DNA of 35,000 nt, from NCBI GenBank assembly GCA_905221605.1, contig CAJNDS010000091.1, positions 673,783-708,782 on the forward strand, given 5' to 3'. The position numbers and the translations under genes were made by a program. Below the pieces are notes generated by a model. It was not told the DNA's origin, searched no databases, and saw nothing but the letters and a program-made list of their open reading frames with translations. This document shows, piece after piece, positions 18,501-27,324 of this stretch. Origin of the DNA: Symbiodinium natans (taxonomy: Eukaryota > Sar > Dinophyceae > Suessiales > Symbiodiniaceae). The first letter of the stretch is position 1. The number at the start of each line of letters is the position of its first letter.

Positions 18501-18693
18501 GTATTGTGGAGCGGTTTGGGAGCATCAGAGTTTGGTGTTGGGATTGTCAAGCTTGGGCTTAGGGTTTAGGGTTTAGGTTTTAGGGGCTAGGTGAGCAGGC
18601 TCGAATCCAGACATAGCACCACAGTACAGAGTTCCCGAAATCCTTCTGGGCTTGAGTTTGCAGGGCACCCTAGAGCCTGAACACAGTCCAGGC

Positions 18694-18786
18694 TTTAGGG
18701 TTTAGGGTTTAGGGTTTAGGGTTTAGGGTTTAGGGTTTAGGGTTTAGGGTTTAGGGTTTAGGGTTTAGGGTTTAAACCCTAAACTC
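18694..18786. repeat. head-to-head telomere-like junction
   Basis: Eleven TTTAGGG units end in GGGTTTAAACCCTAAA. The C-strand part is only about two units before the exon at 18785. Confidence 0.8.
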
Positions 18787-18828
18787 TGCCTCTTCGTCCT
18801 CGTCTCGCATGTCTTCATCCAGCGGCTC
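18785..18828 (-). CDS. candidate acidic exon, EPLDEDMRDEDEEA
   Basis: Acceptor ATGCACAG and donor GTTTAG (first repeat unit) bound 44 bp, phase 0. The product becomes strongly acidic from here to 10 kb. The low side abuts a head-to-head telomere-like junction at 18774. Confidence 0.45.
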
Positions 18829-18911
18829 CTGTGCATTCCGCGTCGGGGTTTAGAGTTCGTGCCATGTCAAACTAACATCGTGGCATGGCCGGCAGCTTGT
18901 ATGTAGCCAGA

Positions 18912-19075
18912 CCTCCCAAACCACAAGCCCTAAACCCTAAACCCGAGGTCCGCAGCCCTAAGCCCTAAGCCCTAAGCCCTAAGCCCTAATCCCTAAGCCC
19001 TAAGCCCCAAACCCTAAGCCCTAAGCCCCAAGCCCTAAACCCTAAACTCTAAACCCTAAACCCTAAACCCGAACC
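18912..19075 (-). repeat. CCCTAAG variant array
   Basis: A block of about 12 CCCTAAG units inside CCCTAAA units. Confidence 0.8.
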
Positions 19076-19097
19076 CTATGAGCCCTGAACCCTATGT

Positions 19098-19141
19098 CTC
19101 CTTGATCTCCTCTTCCGGGGCTTGCATCTTCACATCTTTGC
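19098..19141 (-). CDS. candidate exon, KDVKMQAPEEEIKE
   Basis: Acceptor TACACGAG is followed by two bases and KDVKMQAPEEEIKE, phase 1 as left by the exon at 20301. The next codons are ACA TAG, so the donor must lie before them or this is a terminal exon. Confidence 0.35.
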
Positions 19142-19503
19142 CTCGTGTATAGACAGCGCCACACACACACACACCAAGAAACGCAACAGCGTTGGGGCTA
19201 GGGTTTAGGGTTGAGGGTTGCGGTCTAGGGTTTAGGGTTTAGCGTTTAGGGCGGGAAAGGGGTTTGGGAGATTTTAGGTTTTTAAGGATGACGGCTTAGG
19301 CTTACATGCACATAGCGTATATTCTGTAGGGATTACGGCGTAGGGCTTGTACTAACTGCTCATAAAGTTTAGGCTTTAGGGGTGCAGGATTACGGGCTTA
19401 GGGTCTAAATGCTCATAGGCTCATAGGCTTTTGAGTCTCTTTAAGGAAGCTTAGGGATCCTTATAGGGAACCTTGGGTTGCATACCCCCCTTGAAGCCCC
19501 CCC

Positions 19504-19587
19504 CTCACCCTAAACCCTAAACCCTAAACCCTAAACCCTAAACCCTAAACCCTAAACCCTAAACCCTAAACCCTAAACCCTAAACCC
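19504..19587 (-). repeat. CCCTAAA array
   Basis: Twelve pure units. Between it and 20230 I see only scattered heptamers, a C15-like run near 19832 and a 61-codon Pro-rich ORF of no clear merit. Confidence 0.8.
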
Positions 19588-20300
19588 CCCTCCCGTAAGA
19601 ACCCTATAACAAGAAGCCTGGACGCTCTGGGGTGTGGGGGCCGGGGTAGCCTGATGGACCTATACAGGATTCTGCGATTATGAGGGTGTAGGGTTTAGGG
19701 TGCAGGCTTTAGGGTCCGGTCCGCCAACCGTGGCGGCTTGTTGGATGGGTTTGTGGAGGTGAACTTACACACCCGGCAACTTTTGCGTGGCGCGCCTGTG
19801 GGACCTGCGTGAGCATGCTAGGTCGGCATCCCCCCCCCCCCCCCCACCCGCCCCGCCACCCCCTACAGCTCCAGACCTAAACCTGAGCCGCAAACCCAAA
19901 CCACCAAACCCTACACCGGTTCTCCTGAGGGGGCTTGAGCCGGAGGCTCTTAAATTTAGGGTGCAGGGTTAAGGGTTAAGGGTCTACTTTGAAGCTTCAT
20001 ATACTAGAAAGGTAACTATGGTCATGACCTTATTTAGAGAAATGAGTACACATGAACCTTCGAGTCGGGTGGAATGGGTAGTTGATGTTATATAGTTGCG
20101 CATGTTTTCAAAGATGGGGTGGGGTGGCCCTTTTTGAGGCTTGTTTCATAAGGGCTTAGTCTGCCTCCTATCTTCGGGGTGAGGATCGAAGTCTCACTAT
20201 TAAGATTTCAGGGTTTGCCGAGGTCGATTTCAAGCCACTAAACCCTAAACCCCTAAACCCAAAACCCTAAACCCCAAACCCTAAAACCTAAACCCTAAAC

Positions 20301-20355
20301 TCTTGCGAGCGAAGCGGCTCTCAGCTGGCTTGCCCTTGTCCTTGGCATCTTTCGC
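20301..20355 (-). CDS. candidate exon, AKDAKDKGKPAESRFARK
   Basis: Acceptor AAACCTAG sits at the end of C-strand repeats. The donor GTTTAG is the start of G-strand repeats. Eighteen codons plus A. It continues the KDAK theme of the exon at 20555 and is the clearest case of telomere-like repeats providing both splice sites. Confidence 0.45.
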
Positions 20356-20357
20356 CT

Positions 20358-20545
20358 AGGTTTAGGGTTTGGGGTTTGGGTTTAGGGTTTAGGGTTTAGG
20401 GTTTAGGGTTTAGGGGGTTTAGGGTTAGGGTTTTAGGGTTAGGGTTTGGGGTTTAGGGTTTAGGGTTTAGGGTTGTAGGGTGTAAGGGTGTTAGGGTTTA
20501 GGGTTTAGGGTTTAGGGTTTAGGGTTAGGGTTTAGGGTTAGGGTT
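20358..20545 (+). repeat. TTTAGGG array with slips
   Basis: About 25 units including GGGTTAGGG and TTTTAGGG slips, lying exactly between the exons at 20301 and 20555. Confidence 0.85.
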
Positions 20546-20554
20546 GGCGTCTCC

Positions 20555-20608
20555 CGCCTCCTTGGCGTCTTTGGCCTCCTTGGCATCCTTTGCCTCTTTG
20601 GGCGCAGC
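20555..20608 (-). CDS. candidate exon, AAPKEAKDAKEAKDAKEA
   Basis: Acceptor CTCTGCCAG is followed by 18 codons of a KEAKDA hexad-like repeat in phase 0, ending GAGGCG before GGAGAC. This is a helical, LEA- or histone-H1-like composition, not a family assignment. The donor is not GT at the expected point. Confidence 0.5.
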
Positions 20609-21492
20609 CTGGCAGAGCATCCCCCTACACCCCAGCCTCACCCTTGAGGTTTAGGGTTTAGGGTTTCGGGTTAGGGTTTAGGGTTTGGGGTTTTGGGTTT
20701 AGGGGGCTTTAGGGCTTAGGAACCCAAAACTCTAAACCCCCCCCCCCCCCCCCCAAGAAGTCCAGGATGGTGCAACCTCCATGGCTCAGATCTAGGCATG
20801 TCGTAAACCCAACTCCCAAAACCCAAAACCCTAAACTTCCTATTTAGGCTATAAAACTCCCTGAAGTCTAGTTAGTGTAGTAAAGGGGCCCCGACTTGTA
20901 AAGAATTGAGATACCAAAGCCATAAGCGCTGCATCCTAACAAGAAGAAGACCAACATCCCACAGCCACGTCGGGGGGAGAGGAACCAGGGCACCTATGCC
21001 CTAAACCCTTATAAACCCTTAACACCTACTTACCCAAATCAGGCCCAAACCCTAAACCCACCTAGAAGGAACCAGGAGGGTGCAAGGGGCCCAGATTCCC
21101 ATTTCTAACGCTGGCAGAGGGCTTGGGGTTTAGGGTTTAAGGTTCACTTTCCAAGCGTTGGGAGGTGGACTGATGTCTCGAGCGAGGCTTTCGGGGCTTC
21201 GGACTTCGGATTTTGAGGAGTCTTAGGATTGAAGAGCCGAGGAACCCTAAACCCTACAAACCCTAAGCCTAAACCTTAACCCTAAACCCTATAAACACTA
21301 AGCATAAACCCTAAGCCCTAAGCCCTAAGCCCTATGGACCCTAAGCCTGAACCCGAAACCCATAGACGAGGGCCTAGGGTTTAGGATGTAGAGCTTTGGG
21401 TCCTTGGGTTTAGGGTTGAGGCCCATCGGCTTCAGGACTTAAGGACGGCCGGCGATGGCTCGCACGCCTTGAAGAAAGCCACAAGACCCATT

Positions 21493-21587
21493 TGGAGTTT
21501 AGGGTTTAGGGTTTAGGGTTTAGGGTTTAGGGTTTAGGGTTTAGGGTTTAGGGTTTAGGGTTTAGGGTTTAGGGTTTAGGGTTTGGG
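21493..21587 (+). repeat. TTTAGGG array
   Basis: Thirteen pure units. The DNA from 20760 to 21490 holds scattered units and no exon I can support. Confidence 0.85.
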
Positions 21588-21885
21588 GCAAGATTTTGGC
21601 ATTTCTCCAAAACAGGGGTCCTTCGAATATGCCCCAAAATAGGGCCCGGCAACCTAAGTCCTAAACCCCAACCCTGATTTGGGCTGGGGTTGAGGATGCG
21701 GCAACTTTAAGCAGAGTTGTCTATGAGCTTCGACCGACTTGGAGTAATCCGTAAAGGCTAAGCTAAGCCCATCCAACGAAAAGTCTATCACCCTATCCCT
21801 TAAACCCCTAAAGGCCCTGAACTGTTGAAACAAAATATAATCCCTTATAAGCCCTATAGACCCTAAACCCGATTCGGGGGAAATG

Positions 21886-21981
21886 CCCCCCCCCCCCCCC
21901 CTAAACCCTAAACCCTCTCCGCCCTCCCCCTAAACCCTAAACCCTAAACCCTAAACCCTAAACCCTAAACCCTAAACCCTC
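21886..21981 (-). repeat. C16 run and CCCTAAA arrays
   Basis: C16 at 21886-21901 precedes two short arrays, next to the donor side of the exon at 22014. Confidence 0.8.
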
Positions 21982-22013
21982 TGCGGGGGACCCCCCCCCT
22001 CCCCTCCGCCCTC

Positions 22014-22073
22014 CGCCTCCTTCACTTCCACCGGCTCGGGTTGCGGTGCTGGCGCAGCTTTGGGGCCTGGGTT
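22014..22073 (-). CDS. duplicated exon, NPGPKAAPAPQPEPVEVKEA (copy 1)
   Basis: This is the homologue of 24466-24525, differing almost only at silent sites. The acceptor AG present in copy 2 is replaced here by CCG. The nearest upstream AG (TCGCAG) would add PIPICGP in frame. After GAGGCG comes GAGGGC, so the donor would be GA rather than GT. Either unusual splice sites are used, or this copy is losing them. Confidence 0.6.
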
Positions 22074-22113
22074 CGGCCCGCAGATTGGGATTGGGACTGC
22101 GAGGTGGGTTCGC

Positions 22114-22225
22114 AGGGTTTAGTTTAGGTTTTAGGGTTTAGGGTTTAGGGTTTAGGGTTTAGGGTTTAGGGTTTAGGGTTTAGGGTTTAGGGTTTAGGGT
22201 TTAGGGTTTAGGGTTTAGGGTTTAA
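22114..22225 (+). repeat. TTTAGGG array
   Basis: About 15 units on the acceptor side of the exon at 22014. Confidence 0.85.
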
Positions 22226-22273
22226 GCCGTAAAACCCGAAACCGCACGCTCAGGGTTGCGCGTTTAGGTTCAG

Positions 22274-22352
22274 AGCATGAGAAGATCAAGGCAGATTGGG
22301 CGCAAGGCAGAGAAAGGGCTCCCCAAACTGGATAGACTCTACCGGCTGAAGG
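22274..22352 (+). CDS. candidate plus-strand exon, RQIGRKAEKGLPKLDRLYRL
   Basis: Acceptor TAGGTTCAG and donor GTTTGG bound 79 bp: SMRRSRQIGRKAEKG and on. A second frame (HEKIKADWAQGRERAPQ) and the minus strand are also open. It lies between minus exons at 22.0 and 23.0 kb, so it may be chance. Confidence 0.25.
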
Positions 22353-22554
22353 GTTTGGGCATTGGGCTTTAGGGTTCTAACGTTCTTGAGGGTCCAAGGT
22401 TTAGGGTTTAGGGTGTGGAGTGGGATTTGGGGTATTTAAAAATATCTTCAAATAGGCTGTTTACTTGCTCCTTTTTGTTGGGGGGGGGAGGGGTTGGTCG
22501 AAAGGGTGGCGCAGTGTCTTCGGGCCGCTTTAGGCTTCGGTTTGGGAAGCTCGG

Positions 22555-22710
22555 GTTAGGGTTTAGGGTTTAGGGTTTAGGGTTTAGGGTTTGGGGTTTG
22601 GGGTTTAGGGTTTAGGGTTTAGGGTTTAGGGTTTAGGGTTTAGGGTTTAGGGTTTAGGGTTTAGGGTTTAGGGTTTAGGGTTTAGGGTAGGGTTAGGGTT
22701 TAGGGTGGGT
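22555..22710 (+). repeat. TTTAGGG array
   Basis: About 22 units, facing the octamer C-strand array at 22763 across 50 bp. Confidence 0.85.
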
Positions 22711-22762
22711 CGGGCATGCCAAGAGCTGCTGAAGATGGCGTTGCTACTGATGCAAGGTTCGG

Positions 22763-22972
22763 GGCTAAACCCTAAACCCTAGAACCCAACCCTAAACCCT
22801 AAAACCCTAAAACCCTAAAACCCTAAAACCCTAAAACCCTAAAACCCTAAAACCCTAACACCCTAAAACCCTAAAACCCTAAAACCCTAAAACCCTAAAA
22901 CCCTAAAACCCTAAAACCCTAAAACCCTAAAACCCTAAACCCTAAACCCTAAAACACCCTAAAACCCTAAAC
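22763..22972 (-). repeat. CCCTAAAA octamer array
   Basis: About 18 regular 8-mers inside CCCTAAA units. The extra A makes it a distinct, locally homogenised variant. Confidence 0.85.
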
Positions 22973-23019
22973 CTCAAAACAGTAAACCTCAGAGCGCATC
23001 CGGGGCAGGCGCGCGTTAC

Positions 23020-23043
23020 ACTGGGTGCGGCCTTCTTGGGCAC
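23020..23043 (-). CDS. duplicated micro-exon, VPKKAAPS (copy 1)
   Basis: Acceptor CTTGCAAG and donor GTAACG bound eight codons, phase 0. See the copy at 25159-25182. The conserved block extends into GTAACGCGCGCCTGCC, so the exon may instead read on as VTRAC, or the intron start is conserved. Confidence 0.5.
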
Positions 23044-23063
23044 CTTGCAAGGCACCCTACTTT

Positions 23064-23222
23064 GAGGGTTCGTGGGTACTTGTAAGTGGGGCTTGGGGTT
23101 TAGGGTGTAGGGGTTAGGGTTTCGGGTGCACTTGTAAGTAGTGGTATAGGTACCCGAAAAAAAGGTAATGGCCATAGTTACCCTACTTAGAACGCTACCT
23201 TTTCAAGTAATCATGAGCCTCC
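23064..23222. mobile_element. MITE family 2, copy D
   Basis: GAGGGTTCGTGGGTACTTGT at one end and ATGAGCCTCC at the other, with AGTTACCCTA inside. It shares with copy A an internal telomere-like tract and the block TACCCxAAAAxAAGGxxAT. Confidence 0.45.
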
Positions 23223-23512
23223 GGGTAAGCCCATACGCCCCCCAAAGCCAGAATCAAAAACGTTCGGGTTTCGGGGATTAGTTTAGGGATTAAGATTTAG
23301 GATTTGAGGTTTAGGGCTTAGGGATTAAAAGCAAACGTTCCTGAACGTGTTTGACTCTGGGGCTTTCGTGCGCATGGGTTTAGGGATAGGATTCAGGGTG
23401 TAGGAAGTGCGGGGACCACATCCTGGTGGTTGGAAGTAGATTCTGTTCAGTTCCTACAAGGAGGGTTTCAGGTTCTGCGCAGAGAACCTTGATGTACCTC
23501 AGGCCTTAACAC

Positions 23513-23587
23513 TCCTAAACCCTAAACCCTAAACCCTAAACTCTAAACCCTAAACCCTAAACCCTAAACCCTAAACCCTAAACCCTA
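23513..23587 (-). repeat. CCCTAAA array
   Basis: Ten units. CCCCAAA-type units follow at 23900-24030, and a (GATA)n/(TA)n microsatellite at 24170-24207. Confidence 0.8.
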
Positions 23588-23642
23588 CTCCCGAGTGCAC
23601 GCCTGACTCGGCGCTTTCCGATCTCAACCGGGTGGTCTTAAC

Positions 23643-23688
23643 CCTGAGTGCAGCGACATCCACGATCGCCGTTGCAATAGCCAGCCTT
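23643..23688 (-). CDS. candidate hydrophobic exon, RLAIATAIVDVAALR
   Basis: Acceptor TTTTAAGCAG and donor GTTAAG bound one base and 15 codons. The plus strand is equally hydrophobic (LTLSAATSTIAVAIASLLL), so a plus-strand membrane-like exon is the alternative. It is intronic relative to the duplicated exon pairs. Confidence 0.28.
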
Positions 23689-24326
23689 CTGCTTAAAATC
23701 GCTAAGTGTCGTTCTTTGCTTGGACCCGAGACCCTTAACCCTAAACCCCATGTAACCTTGGCACCACTTCAACTACCCGACCACACATGTAGGCATCCCA
23801 AACTAGAACTTCAAGCGGAGGGCCTGGGTACACTCTAAAACCGCATGTGGCTGCCAGAGTCTGACGAAGAAACCTGCAGAAACCTTTGGGGCCCTCATGA
23901 AGCCCTAAACCCCGAAACCCCGAAACCCCAAAACCCTAAACATCTAAACCCCCAAACCCCCAAATCCCAAACACACTAAACTCCCAAACCCCCCAAAACA
24001 CTAAACCCTGACCCCTAAACCCTAAACATAGAGTGCTACAAGCACCTCATAGCCTGCCAAACCCGAAGAGCCAACCCCCACCCGAGTGCCCCAACCCCGA
24101 AACCCAGAAAAACCAAACCATCTAACCCCTTCTTTTAACAGCAGACGATCCAACGAGAGAGGGAGAGAGATGGAGATAGATGTAGAGATAGATATATATA
24201 TATATATACACACATGCTTGTATTGCAAGATGCTGTCTGTCTGCAAGCCTGAATAACCCTGAGGCACCTACAAACCCTACATGCCCTGAATCCCACCCTG
24301 AGCCATATAAGCCCTATATGCCCCGC

Positions 24327-24458
24327 ACCCTAAACCCTAAACCCTAAACCCTAAACCCTAAACCCTAAACCCTAAACCCTAAACCCTAAACCCTAAACCC
24401 TAAACCCTAAACCCTAAACCCTAAACCCTAAACCCTAAACCCTAAACCCTAAACCCTA
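24327..24458 (-). repeat. CCCTAAA array, pure
   Basis: About 18 units ending 7 bp before the donor of the exon at 24466. Confidence 0.85.
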
Positions 24459-24465
24459 TCCCGAC

Positions 24466-24525
24466 CGCCTCTTTCACCACCACTGGCTCGGGCTGTGGTG
24501 CAGGTGCCGCTTTGGGCCCTGGGTT
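24466..24525 (-). CDS. duplicated exon, NPGPKAAPAPQPEPVVVKEA (copy 2)
   Basis: Acceptor CCACCGCAG and donor GTCGGG enclose exactly 20 codons, phase 0 at both ends. Compared with the copy at 22014-22073 there are eight silent third-base changes and one amino-acid change (Val for Glu). This pattern shows selection on protein and fixes strand and frame. It is flanked by an 18-unit C-strand array on the low side. Confidence 0.65.
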
Positions 24526-24632
24526 CTGCGGTGGTTGGGAGACTGCTCAGGTGGGTCTAGGGTTGTAGGTTCGGGGGGTTAGGGTTCAAGTTGTTTAGGT
24601 GTTGATTTCTGGTTCTGATTGTTTTTTTTTCT

Positions 24633-24663
<31 letters not shown>
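24633..24663. repeat. G31 homopolymer
   Basis: The longest homopolymer here, preceded by T9CT. Length in the living genome may differ from the assembly. Confidence 0.85.
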
Positions 24664-24666
<3 letters not shown>

Positions 24667-25158
24667 GGGTTAAAGGGTTTAGTTTGGGGTGTGTAGGGTT
24701 TTGGGGGCTTAGGGTTAAGGGGTTTGGGGTTCAAGGCTCAGTTTGAGGTGCTTCGGGCTGAGGGGTTTAGGGTGTAGAGAGTATATGAGGGGTTTACAGT
24801 TCTTAGAAGCTTCGCTGAGGGTTTAGGGTTTAGGGTTTATAGTAAAGGTATAGGGAATGAGTTCGGGAGTTCTAGAGCTCAGGATTGTGCAGGGGAGGTG
24901 TAGTTTTGGAAGCCCCCTTCAATTAGGCATCAGGAACCCTATTCATTCTGGTTTTGGAGTACCTCCTCCATACTTCGTCCTACAAGTGGACCCTCAAGGT
25001 GTTGCAGGAGCAACAACCTCTGAGCTGTCGAGCCAAAGGAAACTCTGCCCTGAATCCCAAAACCCTAGCCCTAAACCCTAAACCCTAAACCCTAGCCCTA
25101 AACCCTAAACACCCTAAACCCTAAACCCGACACCGCGTCTGAGGCAGGCGCGCGTTAC

Positions 25159-25182
25159 ACTGGGTGCGGCCTTCTTTGGCAC
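25159..25182 (-). CDS. duplicated micro-exon, VPKKAAPS (copy 2)
   Basis: Acceptor CTGGGAG and donor GTAACG bound 24 bp in phase 0. A 40-bp block covering this exon and its donor recurs at 23.01-23.05 kb with one mismatch (CCA/CCC, silent). It pairs with the exon at 24466 as half of a tandem exon-pair duplication. Confidence 0.5.
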
Positions 25183-25256
25183 CTCCCAGTTGCACCGTAA
25201 GTCCCTACACCACCAAACCCGAGCTCCAAACCCTAAACACTCAGATACGAGACCCT

Positions 25257-25500
25257 AACAGTTTAGGGTTTAGGGTTTAGGGTTTAGGGTTTAGGGTTTA
25301 GGGTTTAGGGTTTAGGGTTTAGGGCTAAGCCCTATTTTAAGCTTTGAACTTCAAAAAACACCTTTCAACCCTAAACCCGAAACCCGAACCCAAACCCTAC
25401 TTGGCTTCGGGCCTTGGAGCCTAGGGTTGGAGTCTCATTGCGTTTAGCTTTAGGTTTTAGGGTTTAGGGTTTAGGGTTTAGGGTTTAGGGTTTAGGGCCT
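25257..25500 (+). repeat. two TTTAGGG arrays
   Basis: Units at 25257-25325 and 25448-25497, with C-strand units between at 25365-25400. Confidence 0.8.
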
Positions 25501-25527
25501 CAAACCCGACGGCCCTACACTGCAGTC

Positions 25528-25578
25528 GACAGCCCGCCTCAGGGCATGCTCCTTTTACCAGTTGAGCTACTCCTTGTT
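25528..25578 (-). tRNA. tRNA-like 5' half (degenerate or tRNA-derived)
   Basis: In minus sense GGAGTAGCTCAACTGG matches an acceptor end, TA spacer and A-box (TRGCNNAGYNGG, one mismatch). A GCTC/GAGC D-stem and a partial GCCC/GGGC stem around TGAGGC follow. No convincing T-arm or B-box follows. It is best read as a broken tRNA or the head of a tRNA-derived SINE. Confidence 0.3.
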
Positions 25579-25735
25579 AGCTGGAAGATTGGGCACGACA
25601 CCTTTACCCTCAGCTCAACACCCTCAACCCTAACCCTGAACCCTGAACCCTAAACCCTGAACCCTAAACCCTTAACCCTGAACCCTAAACCCTAAAGCCT
25701 GAACCGTATATGTTCTATAAATCCCAAAACCCCAC

Positions 25736-25777
25736 CTTCTCTGCAGCTTTGCTGTCTTCTGTGGGCGGCTTTGCCGC
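25736..25777 (-). CDS. candidate exon, AAKPPTEDSKAAEK
   Basis: Acceptor CCAGTGTGCAG and donor AAG-GTGGGG enclose exactly 14 codons in phase 0. It is an Ala/Lys/Pro exon with textbook borders. C-strand repeats lie on the low side and G-strand repeats on the high side. Confidence 0.5.
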
Positions 25778-25863
25778 CTGCACACTGGCCATGGATGTGG
25801 AATGTAGACGTAGGGGTTTAGGGTTTAGGGTTTAGGGTTTAGGGTTTAGGGTTTAGAGCTTAG

Positions 25864-26106
25864 GGTTTAGGGCTACTGTGGCAGGCGTGCTACGGCACTC
25901 CAAGTGGCAAAAAGGTAACAGCACCCCAGTGGCACGCCGCTTTACAAGAAGGTATTCCGGGTGACAAAGGCACAACAGCTAATTATGTCAATCCCGAGGG
26001 GGCGCACGCCCTTAAACAAGCAATCAGGAATGTGAATTTTCGCACGTGGCAGCGTGTGCCTGTGGGTTTCGTGACCCTAAACCCTATACTATACCCTAAA
26101 CCCTAA
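25864..26106 (+). CDS. open reading frame, candidate plus-strand exon with globular composition
   Basis: An 80-codon frame runs between TAG at 25861 and TAA at 26104. It has a good acceptor GTGGCAG ending at 25884, so the exon would start at 25885. It contains PQWHAALQEGIPGDKGTTAN, YVNPEGAHALKQAIRNVNF and RTWQRVPVGFVT, then fades into telomere-like LNP codons after about 26075, where GTG donors lie. It has no in-frame ATG, which suits an internal exon. The opposite strand is partly open. The protein is not recognised. Confidence 0.42.
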   Translation, partial: GLGLLWQACYGTPSGKKVTAPQWHAALQEGIPGDKGTTANYVNPEGAHALKQAIRNVNFRTWQRVPVGFVTLNPILYPKP

Positions 26107-26186
26107 ACCCTAAACCCTAAACCCTAAACCCTAAAGTGGGTGAATTCTTCTTGGAGGTCTTTGGGTTGGGGGACAGGTTTGGGCAG

Positions 26187-26280
26187 GGGCGATCACAGCG
26201 ACCGAGGCGCTTTTGCATGAATACGCCCAGGACTCTCTGTCACCCACCACTCGAAAGAAGCAGGATACCTCACACCCAAA
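26187..26280 (+). CDS. candidate plus-strand exon, ATEALLHEYAQDSLSPTTRK
   Basis: Acceptor TTTGGGCAG and donor GTACAC bound 94 bp: two bases, 30 codons (AITATEALLHEYAQD and on), then AA. The minus strand is also fully open (VSCFFRVVGDRESW and on), so strand is uncertain. The plus reading has the more natural composition. Confidence 0.33.
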
Positions 26281-26584
26281 GTACACACCCAAAACGCAAA
26301 ACCCAAAACCCTAAGCCCAAAACCCTTAAATACGTCACAGTGTCTATTCAGGAGCTCAGAAAGCCTGGGCCCCTGAATCCTTCCCCCAAGACACCACGTC
26401 CTAAACCCTAAACCCTAGACCCTACACCCTAGTGGGGGAAGCCGGGAACTAGGTACCCTTTTCCATCCCCTTAACGTATACAGGGAGGGATGCGGGTTTA
26501 GGGTTTATAAGGTTCAGGGTTTAGGGTTTAGGGTCTGGGTACCTTGTCGGTCTAGCCGCTTGTTTCGGGTGTCAGGTTCAGATG

Positions 26585-26650
26585 CGTCTTTGCGAGATTC
26601 GGGGTACTTTTTTGGGGTCCTTATTGGAAGGGACTCCTGGTGTTTGGGCG
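26585..26650 (+). repeat. dispersed copy of the family 5 unit
   Basis: GATTCGGGGTACTTTTTTGG and following bases align with the 11.8-kb unit in opposite orientation. The peptide CEIRGTFLGSLLEGTPGVW keeps WGTFLG-like spacing, with several third-base differences. Confidence 0.4.
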
Positions 26651-26682
26651 GCACGATTGGGGGGGCCCCTGATTTGTATCAC

Positions 26683-26734
26683 TGAGGTCCCGCCTCCTTT
26701 TTCTCCTCCTTGGGCGCAACCTCTTCCTTCTTGC
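26683..26734 (-). CDS. candidate exon, KKEEVAPKEEKKEAGP
   Basis: Acceptor CCACCACAG is excellent and donor GTGATA follows CCTCA. Fifty-two bases encode GC, then KKEEVAPKEEKKEAGP, then CA. An alternative end after GAGGCG would need a non-GT donor. It belongs to the Lys/Glu/Ala exon class and lies inside the span of the plus-strand candidates, so overlapping genes or a mis-call on one strand is implied. Confidence 0.45.
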
Positions 26735-26898
26735 CTGTGGTGGGAGGAGCTTCCCTCAACTCTAGATCCTCAGCCCCAAACCCTAAGCCCTAACCGCGAG
26801 ACCCTGAAACCTAACCCCTTGTCGAAGCTCAAAGTAACAAATCAGACAACCACGAAGGACTCAAAGAACATCCGCTGACATCTTCTACTGGCACACAG

Positions 26899-26975
26899 AA
26901 ATCAACATGGCCTTACAGGTTCCCCACAGTTCCGAAATCCCGGAAGCCTTAATTCAAAAAATCAGCAACCTACCG
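26899..26975 (+). CDS. candidate plus-strand exon, EIPEALIQKISNLP
   Basis: Acceptor TGGCACACAG and donor GTATGAG enclose 77 bp. One frame gives INMALQVPHSSEIPEALIQ and on. Another gives NQHGLTGSPQFRNPGSLN and joins in phase with the exons at 26280 and 27066. The minus strand shows no comparable exon. Confidence 0.38.
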
Positions 26976-27065
26976 GTATGAGCAGAAGATCGCAAAACAG
27001 AACGCTCCTGCCCCAAATGGCCATGATCGACAATAGGTCGTCTTTTGCTGTCCGTATTTTCGCAG

Positions 27066-27115
27066 ATAAGATCCTGAAAACCCTAAACCCTAACCTCCTC
27101 AAGGATCAACAATAA
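27066..27115 (+). CDS. candidate plus-strand terminal exon, KILKTLNPNLLKDQQ
   Basis: A strong pyrimidine tract ends CCGTATTTTCGCAG, then two bases, KILKTLNPNLLKDQQ and TAA. Part of the coding sequence is itself one telomere-like unit. Phase agrees with one reading of 26899-26975. Confidence 0.3.
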
Positions 27116-27324
27116 CCTTTAGATAACCCCTCACCCCCCCCCCCCCCCCCCCAGTTCCGACAGCTTCCTGCAGTGGGTAGGGCATAGGGTTCCACTAGCC
27201 AGAACCCTAAACACTGTAACCTCCTACCCTTTTAACCCAGAGACCCGGCAACCCTACTCTATGAGTGGATAAAACCCTAAACCCTAAACCAAAAACTTAC
27301 AACCCAACGTGTTTCACTCTAAAG

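Noticed and set aside
19831-19975. Pro-rich plus ORF (61 codons)
   Set aside because: It is created by a C-run and telomere-like units. No splice evidence.
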